Part shown: piece by piece, positions 46,502 to 56,658 of the stretch
Layout of the letters: each line of letters opens with the position of its first letter
Numbering within the stretch: position 1 is the stretch's first letter
Assembly: GCF_901709675.1 (NCBI RefSeq)
Contig: NC_051098.1
Location: 9,117,000 to 9,180,999, forward strand
Reading direction: 5' to 3'
Length of the DNA: 64,000 nt
Source: Syngnathus acus
Taxonomy: Eukaryota > Chordata > Actinopteri > Syngnathiformes > Syngnathidae
Translations under genes and position numbers: made by a program
Notes under the pieces: model-generated
Told to the model about the DNA's origin: nothing
The model's database searches: none
What the model saw: the letters and a program-made list of their open reading frames with translations, nothing else

Positions 46502-48999
46502 TAGTGCTTTTATTTTGTAGGGCAAAGATAGCCTGCCAGCTGGTAAGATGCCAGAATATGCGGCTGATCTCTGTTTCAACTACAAGAGAAATACTTATTA
46601 TAAAAGTAATGTTGCCTTATTGAAGGGTTAACTAGTACTACAAAGTGGCTTTACTATTTTTTTATCAAATTAATTGCCTTATCACGACATTTGTGTTGCA
46701 TCATTTATTTTCAAAATATCAAAATAAAAGGCAGGAATTAAAATGTGTTGTTTTTGCTCGACTTTCGAGTTATTTATTTATTTTTTTACCAATACCAAGT
46801 TTTGCATCCATAAGATGTGCATTGTGTCAGTCTAGCAATTAGAATATTGTAATAGGTATAAAACACTTTACCAACAATATGTAGAATTAATATGTTTGTA
46901 AAGCATACAAAGGTTCTAAGCACTTATGTAACCATGAGAGGTGAACAGTAACTCTCAACCTTGTAGACATAACGAGGTTTTCCAATTTGGGCATGAGAAA
47001 CAAATCCTTACGCACCTAATTTAAATATGGCTGCAGCCTATTAAATCACAGGATCATGTGCTGCAGTTGTACCGAGTAGTGTCTGACTGACTGTAAGACA
47101 GCAAAAAGGGTCTCCAAGGGGTCACTGTTTGTTGAGTTGTCTTCTAGAACAAGGGTTTTCAACTGGTTTTGTCCAAGGGACCACATTATAACCAAGAAGC
47201 AACCAAAAACCTACACTTTCCCCTTGTCAGCAATATCTCCACATCTCCACCCCTATGACTTTTTTTTAATTTTTTTTACTTCACCCTTGGGAATTCTTTT
47301 TTGAAAGCAAAATACTGTCCATATATGTTCTTGATGGTGTTCTGTATTCTTAGATAGATTCAAATAAAGAATTTTCATACTGCAAACATTTGCAAAACAT
47401 TGCAAGTCGTGAACTTGGCTGAGTGTTTTTGTTCTGTTAGTCTGCTTTTCTGAGCTGTACAGACATACATCCACTCATATCTACAGTTCTTCCATGTAGG
47501 TCTATTTCTGGAAATGGTCAAATAAAATGTTATTTTGAACTTTGAGAGCAAACATTCTTTGGGGTTTTTGGTTGCCCCGTGAACACAAACAAAGATGTAA
47601 AAGGTATGATGCAGAATATAGTTTGTGTGGTTAATTATTGTCGTGAAGTGTTTTCATAGATTAGACAGGAATATTCATGATTCTGGTGAAACGAAAGAAA
47701 ATCTGAACACATAAAACAAAACCAAAAAATTGTGGACAATACGGAAAAAAAACTTTCACGAAATAGGCCATTTTTTTTTATCACATAACAAAATATACCA
47801 TGTTGTATTTTCAGTTATGCGATAAAAATAATAGACACCACACTATGTTTGTTACCTTATCTCACATTTGTTTTGAAGTGACACTAAATCAACCTGTATT
47901 GCCGCTGTATAAATGATCAAATATAAGCAAGTATGAAAAATGAGTAGATAAAATTTAACTTGATTTTTTTTCTTTCCGGGGCATTCGGTTCATGTTCCCA
48001 GCACATGTGACTTTTGAGCCGTTATGGAAGACAGCCAAACAGACAGCGTACAAGTATAAAACAGGTTCGCTTTTGTTGAACTTTGCTTTCCCAAACAATA
48101 ACAAAATCAAACACTGCAACTTAAAACTCGCTCGTGTGTGTGAAATCTGTGAAATCTTTTATTTATTTTATGCAAAATTTCATTTTGTTAGCTAGGCCTC
48201 AGCCATTGCACTTGACTTGCAGTCATTTCACAAAGCCAAAGGGACAATGCATTAAGGGGACAGAAAATAATTTAGTTTTGACACATGGGTTAATTGTTTT
48301 GGGAGCAATGTGAGCTTTTGCAGGTGATCCATGATGGTCTGCTGAACTATCCAGGTTATTTCAACAATAAAAACGGGAATGCTAATGCCAAAGCCATTTA
48401 GAAGGATCTTTGCCATGTTCGTAGAAACACACTGCATGTAACAAGTGACATGTTACAAGATAGATGAACATGTTTGGAGGTCTGCGTTCTATTGATTACT
48501 CTTTGGATTTGTTTTATCATCTTAGCAACCAGGTCTGAGAAAGGTTTTTCAGGTGGAGGCATACACTGATAATATTGAGTGAAAGAAGTCACATGGCAAC
48601 AAAGGTGCATTCACCCACTCATGTGCAAATGCGTATTTCTAATCACCCTGTCTCAGCCTGTCCCATGACTTCTATTCCCGAAAAAATTCGAATAAATGGT
48701 TGCACGTTCACAGATCAGCTCATATGACTGCCATTCCTTCAGAAATTACTGCATGAAAGGAGTCATCTGAAGACAATGACTGACCAAAGGCCTCTAGCTT
48801 CCTGTGGCATGCCTCATTCAATCATCAATAATTACAGACGCACGCTACTGATTTCTTTTTTTAAATTAAGAGATGACTGCAAGGCTGTTTCAGAAAGTTT
48901 CTGCTTGTGGACATGGGCCAGGGATTTTGACCTCTGGGAAAAAAAGTATCATGGGGTGTCCCACCACTTCAATGCCACAAATTTAAATAATTTCCTAGA

Positions 49000-49015
49000 C
49001 CCCCCCCCCCCCCCC
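49000..49015. repeat. C homopolymer
   Basis: A run of about 16 C in the slc25a36-pxylp1 spacer. Confidence 0.85.
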
Positions 49016-49744
49016 TCTATTGATTTTGTCCTCCCATACCATGCTGTTTTTCTGAGACTTGAAATCCTAACTGCAGCGCTACCATTTGCCTTATGTGTCT
49101 AGCGAGCAAATACTGTAAAAAAGGCAGCTGCTTATATCAGTGTGATTTTATATCCACAACTAAAAGTGCTGAATCAATTCATTCTATATGAAGAGAGTAC
49201 AACGCATGGCAAATTTATTCCATTAGTGTGTTATTTACAATAAAATGTGCACATATTTATTATGTAATACTAAAGAATGTTTATTGAGGTGAAAGTGGAC
49301 AAAAAGAGACACACAGTTTGTAGCACAAACACAAGGTTGTCTGAGTATTTGAGTTTTTCTGGTTAGACTAGCAAAAGCTCAGCGGGTTTGAAAAAAGGAA
49401 ACCACTGTATACAAATGCAACAGCATATAGGCATGCTGCTGGAAGGGTGACATTGATTAGCAGATGCCATGTGTTAGTCTGAGCCACTGTTAGCATGCGG
49501 TTGTCTGCAGTCCATGTGGCTCTTGGCTTTGTGTCAGGTTTTTCATTTAAAACTCAGACCTAATTTTGTTCCTCCATACTAGCAGAAATTATCCAATGTC
49601 TGTTGAGATTGGCCACTGGTAGTGTCATTCATTTTCTTATTTCTGCAAATCTTAAAAACATGACTGTAGATTCAACTTTTTAATATATTGTGAAGCGAGT
49701 GCTGAAATTGCGGCTCAAACAACATTTATGGGACTCAGTCCTAA

Positions 49745-49900
49745 TCTTTTTTTATTTGATTTTGTTTATTTCGGCAATTACAACACACTTATTACAACTT
49801 CATTTCAAATTTTGTTTTACATGACAAAAAGGTTGAAGCAATTCTGCTTATCTACCAAGGTTTCACTGCCAGACACACAATCCACATCACTACAGTACTA
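49745..49900 (-). mobile_element. Probable LINE 3'-end fragment, minus orientation
   Basis: T-rich start, then 'tttgtttatttcggcaattacaaca' and later 'aaaaaggttgaagcaa...ctgctta'. The layout parallels the fragment at 56624-56860. Family not assigned. Confidence 0.4.
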
Positions 49901-50649
49901 ATTATAATACTATCATAATCATGATAAGAGAGAAAAGGATATGAAAAGGAGGTGGAACATCTAGTGGAGTGGGTTGCAAAAATAACAATGGGAAAAAGAC
50001 CACTCAAAGGTGGTGAACTTCAAGAGGAACAGGCATCACGTGCACTGTTCACAGTGCTCCACTAGATGGGGGTGTTGGGTTGAACTTTATTGTTTATTCC
50101 GCTTATCGCTGCCAGGTTAGAATACTGGATAAACGGACAATGAGCAAAAAACGACCGGATAGCAACCTTACAAAACAAAAGCATAATATTTGGTCCTTAG
50201 TGCTTATACAACTGGATTCAATTTCTACTCAGACAATTAAACACAATATATGTCAATAAATAAGCGTCTCCTTAAGCCGTCAAGCCAGATTTTTTTCCTT
50301 CTCTTTTCAGACTTGCCAATGTTCATAAAGGGAAAATATGGAATTTACGTCTTATTAGTGTTTCCAACTAAATATCTTGCATAACAATTTAATCTGATAG
50401 CCGCATTTCGTTCTTTGCAATGACAACAAATATTGAAAGTGAATTTAAAAAAAAACAGCTAAAAAACACCTCTAATCTAGAATCTAAATGAACTTCAAAT
50501 TGCTGAAGGTTATAACTGATCTACAGATTGCATCTATTGCTAGTATTACTATTAAGTACATTACACTATTACTGTTTGTTACTACTACGTACTACTGCTA
50601 TAGTTGGGGAGCTTTTCTATACGTTTGAAAGCGTGGGTCGGAAGTAAAG

Positions 50650-50760
50650 CGTATTAGCATCCTTATAACTGTGACTTCACACAGCTTGTCGTCGTAATCG
50701 GAAAAAGAGACGGTGCACAAAGTCCAAGCGCTGCGTAGGGAAGTGGTCCAGTTTCTGCAG
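50650..50760 (+). other. pxylp1: Candidate pxylp1 first (leader) exon
   Basis: A CpG-enriched patch ends in the donor-like CTGCAG|GTAAAC at 50760/50761, on the same strand and about 1.5 kb before the first coding exon. Its 5' limit is unknown. Support is positional and from the splice donor only. Confidence 0.35.
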
Positions 50761-52255
50761 GTAAACAGCTAATGCATTTATTCTGTCTTGTGATGTGCAA
50801 ACGTTATAGGGCTCGATCGTCTTCTCCATTGTATATGTGGCAGGTAAAACGATTATCCTCATCCCGTCTGGAGTTTTGAATGCGAGCCGGCTGGCGTCTA
50901 CTCAAAGTTAAAAGTCAACAGGAGACACAAGACATTTGTTCCTTAATAAGTGCTGTTGATTCAGGGAGGGAGATGTTGTGCAAGGGTTTTTTGCTCGTTA
51001 GCATTTCGTTTGTTAAGAAGCTAACAGTAATAGTGTTAGCAGGACACGTCACTGATGCCAATATACTGCACCAACATCATCTGGGCATTCTTGCACATAC
51101 CGGTGTTTTGCTTGCTACCAAGAGAATTTTCTCCCTCGATTATTACAATGGATCAACCACCGTATTTTATAGTGACTGTTATTGCGCAGAATAGACCCAA
51201 ACATTCACACTGATGACAAAAAATAACTATAATGCAAACTCCAACGCGTCACTTCGTTTGAATCCTTTAAGCACACGTTAAACATCTCCGTTTTAATAAT
51301 TGTACTGAGCTATCAGGCTCAGTAGTCTGTTTTATAAAGTTAAACGGAAACATTCACAAATAAATAACTTCCTATGGACCCCCGCTATTCATCCTTTCAA
51401 ATGCATTGGAAAAAGTGTGAGTAAAGTGTTTATGCCAGTAAGGTAAAATTACTTTGTGTTAGACCTCCTAGTTGTGCTGGATGATGACATACATGATGCA
51501 TTTTCCAGCATGATGTGAAGAGTCAGAAGCAAGGATCATTTTATGGTGCTTTAGTGAGAGACCTGTGCTATCTTTAGAACGACTAATGGCAGTCATTTTT
51601 GCAAGGCTACATTAAGTGCACTTTTTCCTCCCCCTCTTGTGTCAGCATCATTTCCAACCTTCTATTTTCCTTGTGCTGACTATTTGTAGTATGCCTGTGT
51701 GGCTGTTGAGGTTAGAGGAAAATGGAACCAGCCTCCATAATTTAGTAGACTCATCAAGTGCAGAAAGTAAAGGGTAAAATAAAACACACAAACTATCCAG
51801 TGGCTGTTTAACCTTAACTCTTTTTAAGCAGGGCCACCAAGAGCAAAGTGGTGGCATGACAGTGTACTAAACTCACTAAAATCAAGGAATTTTAATTTCC
51901 TGCTCTTTCTGTTTTGTCTATTAATCTTGTCTGAAATTACTATTAAAAGAAAACCTCATACAATTATGAGCAAAATATTTGAGAAAGCATTTGGGAAGAT
52001 GACGTAACAGTTTTTCTTTTGGAAGTAGCTATATGAGAGCACTATAAAATACAAACTTGAATGATGTGGTTTTAGGTAAGTAAAGCAAGATGGTATTTTT
52101 TAAAATTGTCTGAAAAGCAGTTATTCTCATGGTTCATAAACACAAGTTAATTCTGTGTTAATGCAGTACATTCATTTTGCATTCTAGATCTTTATTTAAG
52201 ATTGTTCCTTATGTGTCTTATTTTAAATGAAGTCATTGAACTGTATGTTTTACAG
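50761..52255 (+). other. pxylp1: Predicted pxylp1 5' UTR intron
   Basis: About 1.5 kb between the candidate leader exon and the first coding exon. No repeat of defined structure and no further coding segment seen. Confidence 0.35.
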
Positions 52256-52402
52256 ACTGCAGGTACTGGCTGAAGGCTGCATGGCTAACGGACAGGGACG
52301 TGGACCGTCCACATGACACTATGTTGGCTCGTAACTGCTTCTTCCTCCTGTTGGTGGTTAGTGGAGCAGCACTGGCCATCATCAGTTTCACCGTTCAGTT
52401 CT
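52256..52402 (+). CDS. pxylp1: pxylp1 exon with main start codon and signal anchor
   Basis: The acceptor is TTTTACAG| at 52255 and the donor is TTCT|GTAAGT. The exon has 65 nt of 5' UTR, then ATG at 52321 with A at -3. It encodes MLARNCFFLLLVVSGAALA and IISFTVQF, aligned with the human N-terminus. A small uORF precedes it. Confidence 0.9.
52281..52316 (+). other. Upstream ORF in pxylp1 leader
   Basis: ATG at 52281 opens MANGQGRGPST and stops at 52314-52316, four bases before the main ATG at 52321. Likely to dampen or regulate initiation if this leader is used; that effect is inference. Confidence 0.6.
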
Positions 52403-55400
52403 GTAAGTGCACTTACTAATCAGACTACTATGTAAATTTGCCAAAAATCATAGTACATCCATAATATGAGTGCATTTTTTTCCAACATTTCAGTTACAGC
52501 CAATGAAATGTGGAACAATTTTCCTGCTTCATTTGTCCAGTCTAATCTTCGTCATAGCAGAATAACAGAAGGACATCCGTTTTTTGCTTCATCTCTTTCA
52601 TTGAATCATTCATATCACCTAAGATGCATCATCACTGATTTCATTTAATCCTGTATTAAAGATTTTTTTCTCATAGCCTACCTTTTCAATTTTACAAAAT
52701 ATAACAGTGAATTGACCACAAGTTGCTCATCTATTACTGTGGTCTTCCCACGAAGAAAGGTACCGTGTTTATTTTTATTTCGAAGCCACACATCCTCTTG
52801 CTCTCTTGTTGAAGATACCCCATTCATTCCAAAACAAAGTCAAGTCCCCTCTGGACATCCTAAAAATACTATGAGATTTCTGGGTGCTCTGAAATACATG
52901 GAGAAGCTGTGGGCACTCGCTCGCATCACCTGTGGAATGCCCCTTTGTACACAATAGTCATTGTTCAGCGTTACATTAACAGTAGGTATTGACTAGTATC
53001 CCTTTAAGCCAAAGTGAATTGAAGGAAACGGCAATTGCATACATTGAGACTGTTGCCACCGGCCTAGGAAAGCAAACAGTGTGAAGCTGTTGTATGGTAT
53101 TCCTGAAGAAAATATGCATCTGTTCTTCAGTTGTGAGACTTTCTTGTACTGCTATCAATACAGTGCAAGTGTCTCATAATTGAAATGATTTGAATATCAT
53201 CAGTTGATTTTGAACAAGTGAACACATACACCAGCTTTGGCTGGGTAGCGATGCGGCTATAACACGTTGGATGGTCGCTTCGATTAATCATTGCCTCAGC
53301 GACAGCAAATAAGTTACATTACTGAGGAAAGACTGACAAATGTAAAAGAAAAATAATTAAACGAAAGAAATAGGGAAAGCGATTACTGTCATATTGTGTA
53401 GTTTTGTGAGTGTGGGATTGTGCTATGTCGAATTCCAAATTCATTTGTATCCATCCATAATATGTGTCAGTCTTTTACAAAAGCCCTTTTGTGTATGTGC
53501 CTGGAGAGAGCTGTTTCCAAATTTTGTTTAGCTCAGGCAGGCGTGTGTCAATTGGTGGGCGGGGGTGACAGAATGTAAGAGCGAGACTGGCTGTGGTTCT
53601 GAATGGACTGCAGTGTGTGTGACTGGGCCTCAAGTCTGTGCACAGTCGACAAAATGCTCTCCGCTGTTGCAGCACGCTTTCTCTTCTCTCTCATCATGGG
53701 TAAGTTTGAGAAGACATACAGATAATATTTTCTCAATTACTCATCGGCTGAATAGCTATGCGGCTCATTGTTTAGTAATTAAAAAATAAGAGCGCTCATT
53801 GTTTAGTAATTAAAAAATAAGAGCAAAAATAACCCTTTTAGCAATTGCATTGTATTTTCATTGAAATTGACATCAAATTACTTAAAATGGAATTTGTAAT
53901 GTTGTCAACTCTATAACTGAATGTTGTATATTCTCTTCAACTTTTGTAAGTATCAAACAAATAATCAAAACAGACTATTGTATATTGTATATATGTGGAC
54001 AAGGTGTGTATATTCAGCAAACTAAAAATATTGGAATATAATTTAATTTGGATATAAAATTATCTGCGTTAGGATATAAAGTTTTATCTGCACGGCTCAC
54101 CTCTGGTGTTATGGCTTGAAATGATTGTTTAGAATTTTTGGAATTTTCTCTAGGCATGTTGCAACACCCCAAATGTTATCAGCAAAGAATCATTTTCTTT
54201 TGCATTATGTAGTGAACCTCTCCTGCTTACAACACATTTTGAGTTTGTCTGCAATTCCAAAATCTTTCGAGGATATATATTTTTTATCAGGCTGACTAGG
54301 CCTATCCCCTTGAACGTTTACACTGCTGCACATTTACGGTATGTACACCACACAAAAAAGTAGACTACACACGGGCAATCCTAAAAGTCACAAGAGTTAG
54401 TTATAGTGCTGGTTTTATTTTCTCTAATGGTACCACCGAAGATGGCATTTTTTATTTTATCATTTTTATTCGCAGTGCATAATTTGTAGCACTGCCTCAT
54501 GAAATTGTTTTTCTTTCCTGACTTGTTTTTCTGTTATTTTGTGACATTGGTCTTGTGAAAAAGGCATGAGGCCAGTTTAGTTTCTTTTGATTCAGTCCTT
54601 TTGAATGGGTCTTCCAATTCATACAATGCCTCTGGAACCTAATGGATTTTCTCACGGGGATCACTGGTCATTTGTGTCCAGGCAACTTGCTGGTTGCACT
54701 ATAGTGTTTATTTGCTCAGACTTTGCCAGTATTTTATTTTTTATTTTATTTAAAAAAAATTTAATTTATTTATTTATAACAAATGTATTTTTGTAGTTTT
54801 AAATTTTCTTTATTTCCCCCTAATTATTGACATGTCTACACTGTTTTGTGTGCCTTTTTTTTTTGTTGCAGTCAATCTAATCCCTATTACTCCTCTTGTG
54901 GAGGAGAGACCTCTCCACGCTGCTGATGTTGCTTTTCGGGTGCCTCAGGGCAAGACCAGAAAGCGGGTTTTCCCTGTGCGCCACACCGAGAAACCCAACC
55001 CCATATCTGAAGTCTATGGCTACTGCAACACCCCCAGTCATACTGAACAAGCCTGGGAAGGTGCTCACACTACCAATCTGACAACATGCCTTGATACCAA
55101 TGACAAGAACTACTCACCACTAACCGGAACTATCTGCATACCTCAGTTTAGCTTTAGATGAGAGATAATAGTCAGTGATCCCTTTGTCATGATTTGTTTG
55201 GTTTCTCTGTGATACCCAGTTCATTGTTATTCTGCCACACTTGTAGGCTAATCTGCTGTCACCCTGGTGGCATAAATTTCTAAAAAAAAACAACTTAAAT
55301 TTAGAATTTAGTGGTGGCTGTTTTGAGTTGTTTTGCAGGTGAATGGGTTGTTTTGTAATTCAAAAACTTTACTCAATTGACGTGTGTACAGATTATAGGT

Positions 55401-56620
55401 AAATGTTTTTAGAGCAGTCTTGTCAAAAATAGAAAGCAACCCAAAAAATATGCTAATACATCTTACATCACTTTGCTGAGGTTTGCTGTGTGATTTGGAT
55501 GATTTTTTATTTTCAGGTCACAGTCCAGCAGACTATAAGCTGCTGGCTGTTCATGTGATGATTCGCCATGGGGACCGTTACCCTCTCTACGCCATACCCA
55601 AGACCAAACGCCCAGCCATCAACTGCACCCTGTCCGTTAGCAGGTACTCTGCCATGTTTCATATTGACTGGCATTCCATTCATTCATGCAAAATAGATTC
55701 ATTCATCACTTTATCCTCACCAGGGTCTTATTTGTTTTAGTTCACTCAATATGACGTGAAATTTGCAGATTACATAACGTGTCATTTTGCTTTCTTTTAA
55801 TTAACCATTATATGTTCTTCATTTACCTGTATTTATTTATTTATTCATTCATTCATTCATTCATTCATTCAGGTTTTCCTGGCTTTCGTCCAGTCTTAAA
55901 TGTCAATATTGATACAACGTGTTGATGTTGTGCAGAATTGAAATTCATATGGTTGAGAAATATCCTCTTAATCTCAAAGCATTAGTGGTCTGGATTATAT
56001 TAATTGAACTCCTACCGTGTATTAAGTAAATAGATGTAGAATATGTGGTGGAGAGTATAGACATATTTTTGTTCTGTTGATTTTTGTGATTTTTTCACTG
56101 GGTGTGTTTTGTAACACTTTTTTCTATTGTATGTGTAGTTCCTCCAGTTCTTGTTTGATGCTCGAACATCAAGACAAACCCACCTGCAGTTTTTGTTATG
56201 TGCAACAAAATTGTTGACACTAGTATGATTCAAGGAACACTCCAGTTACTAAAGCAAATCATGCAATTCAGCTTGACAGGGTGCCTAGAACTGGCTCACT
56301 TGCACCAAACTATGAATATAAACAGTACATAGTGCATATTAGAATGAAATACATTTTTCTCTCTCCCATTAAGTCACTGAAATCATTCCCCACCAATACT
56401 TTTAGTATTTGTCACAGTGTCTCTGAACAGTGTCATGGTTGTGTTGTGCTTAATATTCAGAGCTGGCATAGTGGTGTGGCCATTTGATTATTTTCAGTGT
56501 GTCCTTGACCTTAAGCAAGTCAGCAAACGTGGATTTTGTGGTTAAGGAGATTCAAAATCACATTAACTAATGCCATCACTGACCTGACCCAGATGATACA
56601 GTGCCATGTTTTAGTCCATT

Positions 56621-56658
<38 letters not shown>

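Larger units (their letters stand above)
46502..50649. other. Spacer between divergent slc25a36 and pxylp1
   Basis: About 4.1 kb. It holds a hAT-like left-end relic near 47155-47200 (ggttttcaactggttt), a C homopolymer at 49000-49015, and a probable LINE 3'-end fragment at 49750-49900. No protein-coding segment supported. Confidence 0.55.
52403..54871 (+). other. pxylp1: pxylp1 intron holding the alternative start region
   Basis: A 2.5-kb intron. Its centre (53545-53824) holds the CCAAT/GC boxes, the alternative first exon and the 31-bp duplication. The rest is AT-rich. Confidence 0.8.

Noticed and set aside
52640-52980. Exon-like stretch after TTTCTCATAG in the pxylp1 intron
   Set aside because: The frame does not fit between the flanking pxylp1 exons, whose phases already join, and no protein similarity was recognised.
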